This document shows, in pieces, positions 11,127 to 21,793 of a stretch of 64,000 bases of DNA. The notes beneath the pieces are model-generated. The model ran no database searches. It worked only from the letters and a program-made list of their open reading frames with translations, and was not told the DNA's origin. The translations under genes and the position numbers were made by a program. How positions within the stretch are numbered: the first letter of the stretch is position 1; the number at the start of each line of letters is the position of its first letter. Source of the stretch: Caenorhabditis remanei (taxonomy: Eukaryota > Nematoda > Chromadorea > Rhabditida > Rhabditidae); NCBI RefSeq assembly GCF_010183535.1, contig NC_071332.1:17670001-17734000 (forward strand). The letters run 5' to 3'.

Positions 11127-12462
11127 ATGCCCACCAACTACCTTTACCTGGTTTCTCTGGCTCAAAATGTTGGGAAATTCGCATTTCTTGCCAGCTCGTT
11201 TTTCGGAATCATTCTGATATTCTTGACACTTTTTGGAGTTCGAAAAATCTTTGGAACCTATAAATATCTTATGGTAATTTTCACGAGTCTTGGTGTCACG
11301 TTGGCATGTTTGGAAGCAGTTTTCCATCCAAATCTTCATTTTTATAATAATGGATTTGTTTTTTTCTCATTGTCCTATCCACATGGATTCAGCAAACAGA
11401 TATTAGAGATGATCTTACGTAAGTTGACAATGAAATACAATACTAAAAATCGATATTTTCAGCGTTTTATGCATTTGTTTATTCAGTAACAATATCCTTA
11501 TTAGCAATACAGTTTATATATCGGTATTGGGCATTGTTCAGGTGCGCTCTAATAATAATCTTGAAGAATTTAAAATGAAAAAGCGTTTTTCGTAGAATGT
11601 TTTCCCAACCAGACTATGTATAATGCAACTGACAAACTTATTTTCAGCCTCTCCTATCTAACCTTATTCCAAGGCTGGAAATCCATCATCTGGGTTGCAT
11701 ACTGTTTCTTTTTTGGAGCCTTGTGGTGGCTCGGTGACGTTTTCCTCCTCAAAACCGATGGCACAACTGAAAAATATTTCCATGAAGAAATGCTCAACCG
11801 CTATAGTGTCACAAGCAAAGAAATCCCAATAATGACTTTCTTAGTTTACGATCCAAATGATGGCTCAATCAGGTGGAGTAGTGTCATCTATTCCATTGTG
11901 ATATCTGGAATTATGGGGTTCCAATATGGAGCAATGATGTACTGTGGTTGGAATATGCACGCGAAGATGGAGAAGAAAATTGCAAGTTTGTCGGCTGCAT
12001 TGAAACGCCATCATCGTCAATTGTTTAAAACTCTGGTCTTTCAGGTAGGTCATTTTATATTATGTTATGTTGCATTTTTGTTATGTTGCTATTATGTTGC
12101 ATTTTTTGGACAGCATGGTTTCAGATAACCACGCCCACAATTATTCTGTTCTCCCCTCTGATTCTCGTAGTTTATCTTCCATACTTCCAACTTGAACTCA
12201 GTTTTCCCGCCGGCGCTACGGTATGCGCCTTTAATTTCTATCCTGCAATGGATTCTATCATTGTTATGATAATAGTTACGGAGTATAGAGTGGTGGCCAG
12301 AAGTAAGATTACAGAATAATTAACAATGATTTTCAAATGGAGATTTCAGAGATGTGGAATGTATTACTGCGAAAATCGATGGGTGTGTTCAGAGGAAAGG
12401 ACAGTGGAGCGTCTCAAACAACTGGGGAGATACAGCTGGCTACTATAAGGGCTGTTTCTTGA
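11127..12462 (+). CDS. str-class seven-transmembrane chemoreceptor
   Basis: There are five exons. Exon 1 (from 11127) encodes TM1 and the loop GTYKYLMVIFTSLGVTLACL. Exon 2 (about 11461-11541) contains QFIYRYWALF, the hallmark of str/srj receptors at the end of TM3. Exon 3 (about 11647-12042) starts with LTLFQGWKSI and carries TM4, a long extracellular loop and TM5, ending AALKRHHRQLFKTLVFQ. Exon 4 (from 12125) is TM6-TM7 with TIILFSPLILVVYLPYF and NFYPAMDSIIVMIIVTEYR. Exon 5 gives the short cytoplasmic tail with KMWNVLL. All junctions keep the frame, so the gene looks intact. Relatives are G-protein-coupled chemoreceptors of sensory neurons, and odr-10 is a str-superfamily member. Confidence 0.87.
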
Positions 12463-12780
12463 AAATCGTCAATCTCGAGTCTCGTTCTGGTGTAATTAGT
12501 ATACAACGTTCCTTCTCTTTCTTTCCCACCCCCATGTATTAAGCACGTCTTTCGTGTAACTCTTACAACTAATTCATTTTCATGTTCCAGTGGTTAAACA
12601 CATCGGTTTAATAAATAAATAAGTAAAAAATTTTCAGGTTCAGGGAAATTCTCCCTAAATATTGTGGCTGTGAATCCAGTCTAGATGTATTATACATCAA
12701 GAATTTTTTTTAATTATTTCAAAAAATGTTGTGATCAATATATTGCGCTCTACCGAAATAGAGAAAACTTGCGCTTCATT

Positions 12781-12893
12781 TGTGAGTACGTGACTTATTC
12801 TGCTCTCCTTATCACTAAAAGCATAATCGAGCAATAAAAATTTGCGTGCCTGAACTTTTGGTCAGTGTCGCCGTGACACACTTCTTATCAACA
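12781..12893 (+). promoter_or_regulatory. Copy 2 of the 90-bp GATA-containing element
   Basis: The order of motifs is the same as at 2200-2292: TTATCACTAAAAGCATAATC, GAGCAATAAAA, CTGAACTTTTGGTCAGTGTC and CACACTTCTTATCAACAC. It lies 330-430 bases upstream of CUB-like copy 2. The remainder of 12463-13216 has no recognisable gene. Confidence 0.5.
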
Positions 12894-13079
12894 CTGTCAG
12901 ACGCGGTGTTTGTTCCTTGATCATCAATATTTTCTGGCCAGGAAACGCAATATATATATAAATTTTTGTTACTTGTCGTTTCGATTCGATACATAAATGG
13001 CTATTTTAGATGTGTCTAACCAATTACTCAATTCTGTAACACCTTAATTGCTCTTACCTGATGTCACTTGAAATTCTGC

Positions 13080-13110
13080 TAAATAAAAGCACACCCACCC
13101 CCCTTATCAC
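13080..13110 (+). promoter_or_regulatory. GATA site and TATA-like box upstream of CUB-like copy 2
   Basis: TAAATAAAAG at 13080 and CTTATCA (TGATAAG on the minus strand) at 13103-13109 lie about 110-135 bases before the ATG at 13217. TGATAAG is the preferred site of intestinal GATA factors such as ELT-2. That link is an inference. Confidence 0.5.
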
Positions 13111-13216
13111 TCACTTTGCACTGCTTCGTTTTATTGCATTTTCATGTCGGTGAAAAAATTTTCGAAAAAAAAAGTATATATATTGAACTGAAAACCCATC
13201 CCAAAGTGAGTTCAGC

Positions 13217-16200
13217 ATGTTGCTTCGATTCCTTTTCATTTCATCATCTCTTCTATTTCTATCCGTATATTCCGAAGGCTACACTTGCGCTGACTACCTT
13301 GTCAACCCTCCACTAGACATCACCAAGCCCTATTACTTCCCAAATGACTGGAATGAGTCAATGCCACCTGCCAAATACAATCCGTCTCAAAATTGTAATT
13401 GGCAGATCAATGTTCTAGAAGATATGTATGCAACTGTTACATTCTATAAGAATTCCAATAAAGCTGGAAGCTTTGATGTTTATTACCCAGATAAAGTGAC
13501 TGTTGCGTGAGTTGAAATTCAAGTAAAAACTTAATTTTGAAAAAGTAATTCAGAATCCATGATGATGACATTAACCCTTACATTTTCACTTATCAACAAT
13601 TTCGAGTGAACATGTTTGTTCAAAATCAGCCGGGGGCGTTTTCATTCAAAGTTGTTTGGTCCAATTGTAAGTTTTTTGAAATATAGTTCTAATTTCAAAT
13701 GATTAAAAATGTTTCAGACCCCAACGCCTGCAGTAAAACTATTCCATTAAATGACTCTCCCGTCCCAAACGTTCCCGATACATGTTTCACAACCTACACC
13801 GCTCCTAACAACGTGATGCTAGTAGGTTTCCCTACTAAAGAAGATTCAGATGATGCTCTTCGACAATCCGCAGTTTTTGACGGTGGAGATTATAGAGGAG
13901 AGTATTTAGGCAACTTGTACGACTTGTTGAATACGCAAATTGTGTCAAAAAGTAATCAGTTGACAGTATACACGTTTGGGCTGAGTGAGAAGTACAACTA
14001 TACGCTGTATATGGGTGTTGATACGAAAGGTAAGTGGTGATGCAGATGCGCTCTATTGCACCGTGAATTTGGAATACGCTCCTTATCGTTTTGCTTATGA
14101 TTGAGTCGCTACTCAGCTTACTTTGCAGCCAGTGGCCTTTTTGACAAATACAACGAGATTTTATACTTGAGAATTACAGATTTATTCTTATCCAAGAATA
14201 AACAGTAAAAGTACGAGAGAAGAATAATAAATCAGCACAGAAAACAAACAAAAACGGGGAAATTACCTTAGAAAAGTAAAAACTAAAAAAAACTGTTACT
14301 CTTGCATGGAGATGGGCTTAGCCACGTGGCGGGATAGCGGAGCGTCGTTGCGAGTGTGTGCGTGTAATGGGGTGTTGGATTCGGCGAGAATGCCCACCGG
14401 CAACTTCCCCCTCCTCCTAGATACCGGACCCCTGACCGGTGACAGCAAACGGCACACTACACTCGGCTTACATTCAACTCACTAGTCCTCATCCACCGAC
14501 ATCACTCACCCTACTCCTTAACATAGCATACTACCAAAAGATAAGAAATTTGTCCTAGTGACCTCAAAAAAGAAAGAAACTACTTGTCCTAGTGACCTCA
14601 GAAAAGAAAGAAAACTACTTGTCCTAGTGACTTCAAGATCTCATTAAAAACCGGTACTACTCAAACAATCATAATAAATAATTTAAAAATTTACACCATT
14701 ATTCGGCTCGTTTGCCTCGACTGCTACTGTCTTCATTTGACCCACAACTGCCATTTTTCTCTTCGACGCATCTCTTAGGGACAACCCTGGCTTCTCCAAC
14801 ATTTCTCCGCTTTCTTCTCATCTGTCCTCACTCCTCTTTCATCGATGATGTGTCCCAGATATTCAACCGACTTCTGAGCAATCTTACACTTCGACGCTTT
14901 CAGTTTCAGCCCACACTCCCTTATCCTCTTCAACACCTTCACCAAGTCTTTCGCATGCTCTTGTTCACTATTACTAGCAATCAATATATCATCGATATAC
15001 ACAAAGACAGACTTTCCAATAAGATCTCCCAAAACTTGCTCCATCGCCGCCTGAAAAATCGCCGGACTCGTCGCCAACCCGAACGGCATCACTTCGAACT
15101 GATACTGTTCGTTCAGCACTGCGAACGCTGTCTTTTCCTTTGACCCTTCCTCCATCGGTATTTGCCAGTACCCAGCCATCAGATCCAAAGTGGTGAACCA
15201 CTTGTTTTCCCCCAACGCTTGCAACGTCATCTCAATATGTGGTAATGGGTGCGCATTCAGCTTTATCACTCCATTCAACTTCCGATAATCCACACACATT
15301 CTAATACTTCCATCCTTCTTCTTCACCAACACGACCGGACTCGCCCATGGTGACTGACACTTTCTTATCACTCCCCGCCTTTCCATATCCGTCAACATTT
15401 CCTTTACTTTCCCATGAAGCGCCAACGGTACTGGTCTACATTTTTGCCTTATTGGTACACTTTTCTCTAACTCAATCTCACATTGCGCCATTCGCGTCTG
15501 TGTCAACTTCCCCGGTTCGGCCCCCAAATTATCCGGTGGTTACGGATTCAGTGGCCTTTTTGACAAATACAACGAGATTTTATACTTGAGAATTACAGAT
15601 TTATTCTTATCCAAGAATAAACAGTAAAAGTACGAGAGAAGAATAATAAATCAGCACAGAAAACAAACAAAAACGGGGAAATTACCTTAGAAAAGTAAAA
15701 ACTAAAAAAAACTGTTACTCTTGCGTGGAGATGGGCTTAGCCACGTGGCGGGATAGCGGAGCGTCGTTGCGAGTGTGTGCGTGTACCGTAAGAATGGGGT
15801 GTTGGATTCGGCGAGAATGCCCACCGGCAACTTAACTTTTTTGTTCGAGATCACTTGTCGGTATGAAAACTTGAGTCGCTGCGCAGCTAAATGGTGTATA
15901 CGACATCTGACAGTTCCTTTGTTCTTATACCGGACATGTTGGTCTGAAAACATGTTGAACACGACTTCCATACGCTACGTATCTAGTTGCTACGCAGCAA
16001 ATTTCAATCTGACTGTCTTGTCACTAACCTCTTTCTCGATTTTGAACTGACAGTAGGTCACTTCCATACCCTCTGTATCCGCAAACTACCATTCGAGTCG
16101 CTACGCAGCAGATTCTAGTTTGACTGAACTACCACTACCCTCTTTCCAGCTATTGGAGATGTCCAACGATTTCGTGGGCTCCGATGCAAACCCAGTGTTT

Positions 16201-17261
16201 CTCCATGCCTCATTTATCTCCCATCCAGTGCTATCTCTGCAGTCGCTACCGTATCTGATGACGTGGATTATCTTGCAGCATTTGATAAATTTCCTTATGT
16301 AAGTCATTTATCAAAGTTGTATTGAAAATCAAAATAATTGCAGGAAGGTACGTTGAAAATCTACGAGGGCAAAATGGTCGAGGATAATCTTCTGACTACC
16401 GTCAACCGAACTGATTACCCGTACAAGTTTCCAATGGCAGTTAAGAATAATGTGAAAATTTACTACCTGGATCAAGGAACCGTCCAAATTCCCCTTAGTA
16501 CACAAACTAGATGTAAACATTATTATCAGTGAAACTTTTTATTACTGTTATAGTTTCAGCGTATTGGACAACTGTATTTCCTAATCGCATCGTCAACATC
16601 CACTCCTTCTACTATCGTGAATTGAGTCCATATCAGTATACATTCGAAACGTTTACCACTAGTAGAAAAGATATAAAAATGCATTTTAACTTGAATGTCA
16701 AGAGGTTTGATGTGAATGGACCGACGAAGTTGGATATTCAAGTTCTGCAAGATGGATATGTGGTGTTCTCGCAGAGGTATGAAATCAAGACTCAGACTCC
16801 CTCGTAATTTTTAACTTCCAGATACACCGGAGTTAACCCTCCACCTACTGACACCCTTCGACTCTTTGGAGACGCAATTGCTTTCATCTACGATACCGAT
16901 GGTTACAGTACCAAAGGATTTGAAATTGAAATGATTTGTAAAGATAGCGGTAAGAATTCTGCTTCACTCTTTATCTATCTGTTTTTTAATTTCAGGCCTA
17001 ACCACAACAACAACAAGCTATCCTACTGTACCAACACGAAAAACCAATCCTACATTGCGTACCGTAGCTACTACAGTAACCACCAAGAACCCCACAAGTT
17101 CTTCAATATCTCCGATTCCTACCACCACAACGACAACCACAACTTCTACAACTACAACAACGACTACATCAACTACAACTGTTCCAACGACCACCAAATT
17201 TTCAAATGGTGCTCAGTTGTCTTATTTTGTTCTGGTCATATTCTTACGGTTAATATTCTAA
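13217..17261 (+). CDS. CUB-like domain secreted protein, Thr-rich, probably GPI-anchored (copy 2)
   Basis: There are eight exons. Exon 1 (13217-13509) starts MLLRFLFISSSLLFLSVYSE, a signal peptide, then PYYFPNDWNESMPPAKYN and a Cys-Asn-Trp core. Exon 2 (about 13553-13665) ends with FSFKVVWSN. Exon 3 (about 13718-14031) has DTCFTTYTAPNNVMLVG and ends YTLYMGVDTKG. Exon 4 (about 16145-16299) restores the frame with IGDVQRFRGLRC. Exons 5-7 give KIYEGKMVEDNLLTTVNRTD, NRIVNIHSFYYREL and GFEIEMIC. Exon 8 is a threonine-rich stalk followed by LSYFVLVIFLRLIF. A Ty3-type retroelement derivative (14133-15829) sits in intron 3, in antisense. All splice junctions remain in frame, so the gene appears functional despite the insertion. 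The relatives are immune-response genes of the intestine; the role here is inferred. Confidence 0.9.
14133..15829 (-). mobile_element. Ty3/gypsy-type deletion derivative with two LTRs
   Basis: LTRs at 14133-14402 and 15552-15829 are nearly identical. I count one substitution and one 8-base insertion in the right copy. A purine-rich tract (CTCCTCCTAG...CCCC on the plus strand) lies next to the left LTR, as expected for a minus-strand element. Between them only about 1.15 kb remains, mostly reverse transcriptase. No target-site duplication could be recognised. The small number of LTR differences points to a recent insertion. Confidence 0.85.
14775..15539 (-). pseudogene. Ty3/gypsy reverse transcriptase remnant
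   Basis: About 250 codons encode the fingers and palm of a Ty3/gypsy reverse transcriptase. Visible motifs are RGVIRKCQSPWASPVVLVKK, RMCVDYRKLN, LDLMAGYWQI, VMPFGLATSPAIFQ and the catalytic YIDD in VYIDDILIA, then VEYLGHIIDERGV. There is a stop just before the frame near the right LTR, and gag, protease, RNase H and integrase are missing. After the RT the frame runs into unrelated sequence (KCWRSQGCP), a deletion junction. It cannot move on its own. Confidence 0.88.
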
Positions 17262-17365
17262 TCTTAAAAGAATTCATTTTCACGTGTCAGTAGTTTCAAT
17301 CAGCATATTAGCAACAGGTGTTAAAAATTGCGCTGTGCCGAAATCGAGAAAACTTGCGCTTCATT
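17262..17365. other. 3' end region of CUB-like copy 2
   Basis: This is AT-rich sequence after the stop codon. It includes TTGCGCTGTGCCGAAATCGAG, a short repeat also found near 12745 and in an intron at 22546-22653. Confidence 0.3.
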
Positions 17366-17455
17366 TGTGAGTACGTGACTTATTCTGCTCTCCTTATCAC
17401 TAAAATCACATAATCGAGCAATAAAAAGTTGCGTGCCTAAACTTTTGGTCAGTGT
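17366..17455 (+). promoter_or_regulatory. Copy 3 of the 90-bp GATA-containing element
   Basis: It carries GTGAGTACGTGACTTATTCT, CTTATCACTAAAATC, CGAGCAATAAAA and ACTTTTGGTCAGTGTGAC, as in copies 1 and 2, but lacks the terminal CTTATCAAC. It lies between CUB-like copies 2 and 3. The rest of 17456-18090 holds Thr-codon-like ACTACAGTAACCAC repeats and no gene. Confidence 0.45.
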
Positions 17456-18093
17456 GACATCTACCGTATCTACTACAGTAACCACAAAAACTACATATAT
17501 TGTACCTACTACTACAGTAACCACAACGAGCTCAAAACATTTCAGCCAACTTGACGCCTCTGTAGAATTATGAAAAACGGTCATACTATGCGTACCATGC
17601 GTACCATTAGTCCCGTACCATATTATATGACATACGATTTTTAAAATAGTTCCGATTTGTACCAGTTCTGTCTGTAACATTTTTCCCTTCCAAATTTTAT
17701 GTTTCCATCTTCAAACAGTCAACGTGATTTTCCTCACTATCATAAACTAGACCCTTCTTCTTATCACCATGAAATTCGTCATCTTGATACCCAGAACTTT
17801 TGGTCGTTTTCTCCCTGAGAACTGCTCACTCGACGTCAAATTTCATGTACATGACGATTAGCAGCAGATTATTGATAAGAAGACCCGGGTTGAGTCTGAG
17901 TCATGGACTATTTTGTATTCTTTTAGCCGGATCGTTAGGCCCTTTAAGATCCTTCCAAGATGCATGCCTAGGGCTTTAAGGTCTGCAGGACAGGCCTAAC
18001 CTGAAACTTTTTTTGTCGCTAAAATGTGACAAGCGATAAGTCTGTGCAGAGCAATGCTGAGCAAACTACAAAAATCAACCACGCTTCTTAATT

Positions 18094-18122
18094 CTTATCA
18101 GAGAAGCAGCAGACTATAAATA
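18094..18122 (+). promoter_or_regulatory. GATA site and TATA box of CUB-like copy 3
   Basis: CTTATCAGAG (CTGATAAG on the minus strand) at 18094 and TATAAATA at 18115 are 62 and 41 bases before the ATG. This is the clearest core promoter in the window and fits intestinal GATA control. Confidence 0.6.
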
Positions 18123-18155
18123 TCGAGACTCCACCATAATATATTTTAGTGCAAT

Positions 18156-21100
18156 ATGTTGCTCCAACTTCTCTTTCTTTCTTTATCACCATTCCTATTT
18201 CAATTTGTCGCTTCTCAAGGCTATACCTGCTCTGAAAATACCGTAGTCACCCCTCCACTTGACATCACCAAGCCCTATTACTACCCAAATGACTGGAATG
18301 AGTCAATGCCACCTGCCAAATACAATCCATCTCAAAACTGTAACTGGAAGATCAATATACTAGAGGGGATGTACGCCACAGTCACGTTTTATAAAAATTC
18401 AAATTACACTGGAAGCTTCACTGCTTGGTACTCTAACAATAATGTTGTGGGGTAAGTTGGTACAAAGGGAGTTTTCTTTCAAAATGGTTTTTATCATAGC
18501 TTTTTTAGTTTTGATTTAAAAAAAAACCGGAAAAATATTCATACCATTAGAAAGCCCGCGTTTTTCTCTATCGATTGTATAAAACACTTTTCCGATTATG
18601 CTGAAAACTATTTCACAATTTTCATTTTTGACATTCCTGTTATTTTCTATAACTGGTCGATAGCTGTCAGTTCTTTGACCTGTATCTCAGTCAATTTTGA
18701 TCGAATTAGTGAGATTTTTATACCATTAATTTTTTATACCATCCATAATTTTTTCTATTTATATTGACTAATTTCAAAAAAGTTATCTACAAAAATATAC
18801 TTTTAATGATCATTTCATCATTTTTGCGATTTGGTCCAAAGAGTGTTTTCTTTCAAAATGATTTTTATTATAACTTTATCAGTTTTAAACGTACCGACAA
18901 GATTTTTATACCATTAGAAAGCCCGTGTTTTTCTCTATCGATATAGTTTAACAAAAAATTTATTCAGACTCTCTGACAATGATCACAACCCATATATCTT
19001 CACTTCCAAGCAGTTCCAAGTAAGCATGCAGGTTCAGGAAGAGCCGGGAGAGTTCTCATTTCAAGTTATCTGGACGAATTGTGAGTTTCACTGTCTTTTT
19101 TTTTTTTTTGAAAAATCCCTGAAATTTCAGACCCCCTTAACTCCTGTCACACGTACATCCAGCTCGACTCCTCCAGTCCATGGCCAATCACACCCGCCGA
19201 CTGTTTCACCACATTCAGTGCTCCGAATCGTGTTATGCTTGTTGGTTTCAACACTATACACGAATCAGAAGAGGTTCTTCTGAGGCAGTCAGCAGTTTTT
19301 GAGGGTCGTTCGAGTGATGGAGTGTATTTGGGCAATTTATGGGATTTGTTGGTTAGGCAGATTGTTTCGAATAGCAATGAGTTGACGGTCTACACGTTTG
19401 GGTTGAATGAGCAGATCAATTATGTGTTGTATATGGGTATTGATGCGAAAGGTGAGTGGTGATAGAGATGTGCTCTATCGCACCCTGGAACTGAAATATA
19501 TTCGCTTTGTATCAGCAATGCAGTCGATCGATAGTGAAAATTACGGGCTTTCTAATGGTATAAAAATCTTGCCAATCCGATCAAAACTGATAAAGTTATG
19601 ATGCAAACTATTTTGACAGGAAACTCCATTTGGACCAAATCTTAAACATGATAAATTGATTATTAAAAGTTTATTTTTGTAGATAATTTTTCGAAATTTG
19701 TCTGTATCGATAGACGATAGATATATCCGTAAACTATGTCGTGTATCCACAAACTTGGTTATGATTCGCTACGCAGCAAGCGCGCCTGTACTTTGGGTCA
19801 TCAGTCAGCCGAAAGGTGGGCGGTGCGGCTTGTTTGACTAGCTTAGCGTCTGACTCCGTATCCACCCAGTCGCTACACAGTCAGTGTGCACTTGATACCG
19901 AGTTTTCGAATTTCAAAATTTCTCAATGTTGGTTATCTATATGTTTCAGCCATCCAAGACGTCCAACTATTCCGTGGCCTAACTTGCGGAGACAACGAGA
20001 ATACCCCATGTCTCCTGTACCTCCCATCCAACGCTATATCTGCAGTGGCTACTGTATCTGCATTGGGTACTGATACCGTGGATTACCTCCTACCATTTGA
20101 TAATTTTCCATTTGTGAGTAATACTCCTTGTGGTTTGAAAAATATAAGAGATTTCAGGATGGCACTATGAAAATTTACGAAGGAAGAATGACCGACGAGA
20201 ATTTGTTGGCTACGGTGAACCAAACGGATTACAAGTATAAGTTTCCTATGGCAGTGAAGAATAGCTTGAAAATTTACTACCTGGATAAGGGATCCGTGCA
20301 AATTCCTATCCTGAGCTATGGTTACTGTAAGAGTAATAATTCTTATATTTTAAACTCACAATTATTTTTTTCAGCAGAAGCAAAATATGACATTGTGTTC
20401 CCCGGTCGATTCATCAACATCCATTCCTTCAATTACCGTCAATTAAATGAGGATCAGTACACATATGAGGGCTTTGGGACGAATAGTAGTGCGGTGAAAA
20501 TGTATTTCAATTTGAATGTGAAATATTTCGATGCGAGTGGTCCGACGACGTATTTGCAAGTCGAGGTTATACAAGATGGATATTGGGTTTTCAAGGAGAG
20601 GTACTGTAGTCTTGGATGGCTGAAACATACGGGCTCAACATAACTAACATTGAGAAAACGCGCCCTGACGCACTACCCTCGAAATTCGAATACTCCGTAT
20701 CAAGTGCTCAAGGGCATCGAAATTGGTTTTTTGCAATTTGACTGTTGTGTAGCGACTGTATGGATACGGAGTCAGATACTGAGCTAGTCGAACAGGGTCA
20801 CCTTTCGTATCTACACTGGTGAATGGGCCAAAATGCAAAAACCGTCAAAATTTTCTTCTACGTGATTGCTGCGACTCATAGCATAGTTTGTGGATACGTG
20901 GCTTATGGAAACGCTTATGACTCGATGGAATTTTTTCAATTTATTGACTTCGTAGCGACTTATAGTTTATGGAAACAATTAGATACTCGTCTCATATGAT
21001 CGCACTCAAGCTTACAATCTTAGGTTTTGGCATACGATCTCACTATTAGAGCGTGGCCTAGGATCTTCGGCCTTTACATTTTTTGTTTTTACTTTTGTTT

Positions 21101-21505
21101 GGATTTTAAGTTTAGCTGTGACAACTTTGATCCCAGACTTCCTGAATTTAGTTCAATTTACCACGCCACATTTCCAGATACAACGCTACCTATCTTCCCC
21201 CAAACACTCTCACACTGTTCGGAGACACCATTGTGGTAACATATGAAAATAATGGATATAGAACCAAAGGGTTCGAGGTTGACATGCTCTGCTCTGAATC
21301 AACGCCGAAGACAACGACAGCTGCTCCAACGGTTCCAAGTGTTCACACTAGATCGGCTCCAGATTCCGATTCTACAGTAACCGTGGTCACGTCGACTCCA
21401 ACAACATCTACGACATCTAGACCTATACCTACTACCACTAAAATTACTGCTATCCCTCAAATTTCTTACATGTTGATGATCACTTTGATGTGGTTAACAT
21501 TGTGA
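18156..21505 (+). CDS. CUB-like domain secreted protein, Thr-rich, probably GPI-anchored (copy 3)
   Basis: Exon 1 (18156-18451) begins MLLQLLFLSLSPFLFQFVAS, a signal peptide, and shares PNDWNESMPPAKYNPSQNCN with copy 2. Exon 2 (from about 18967) ends with FSFQVIWTN. Exon 3 has DCFTTFSAPNRVMLVGF and LTVYTFGLNEQINYVLYMG. Exon 4 (from about 19949) has IQDVQLFRGLTCGDNENTPC. Then come KIYEGRMTDENLLATVNQTD, GRFINIHSFNYRQLNEDQYT and, after a long intron, YNATYLPPNTLTLFGD and GFEVDMLC. The stalk (TTTAAPTVPSV, TSTPTTSTTSRP) is shorter than in copy 2 and ends in ISYMLMITLMWLTL. In contrast to copy 2 the stalk is fused to the preceding exon. All introns keep the frame. The long introns 1 and 3 hold related inverted repeat fragments (ATACCATTAGAAAGCCCG). 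Confidence 0.9.
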
Positions 21506-21713
21506 AATAAAATAATTTGTATTTTCAATGACTCAACGAATCCGGTACCCCATCCAGTCATCGGTATACCGTTGAACTTTTTTTCAGAAAATAAATTTCC
21601 AGCACAGCACGTCAGTTGAATTACTAACCAAATAAAAGTGATCTCATTGATTATTCATTTTGATTTCTTGGCGTTTTTCAACAATTATTTGTACTCTTGG
21701 TCTCTTTCTCTTC

Positions 21714-21747
21714 CTTATCATTCGCAGGGCGTCGTTTCATAAAAAGA
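21714..21747 (+). promoter_or_regulatory. GATA site and TATA-like box before the gene at 21794
   Basis: CTTATCA at 21714-21720 and CATAAAAAG at 21739 precede the ATG by about 75 and 50 bases. This is the same arrangement as in the CUB-like genes. Confidence 0.5.
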
Positions 21748-21793
21748 CAGTCTGGCTGCAAATTTTCTCACTATCAATCCGTGTGTTTTAAAG

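Noticed and set aside
14128..15834. Target-site duplication of the small Ty3 element
   Set aside because: Bases flanking the two LTRs (GCCAG and ACTTA) do not match, so no duplication is claimed.
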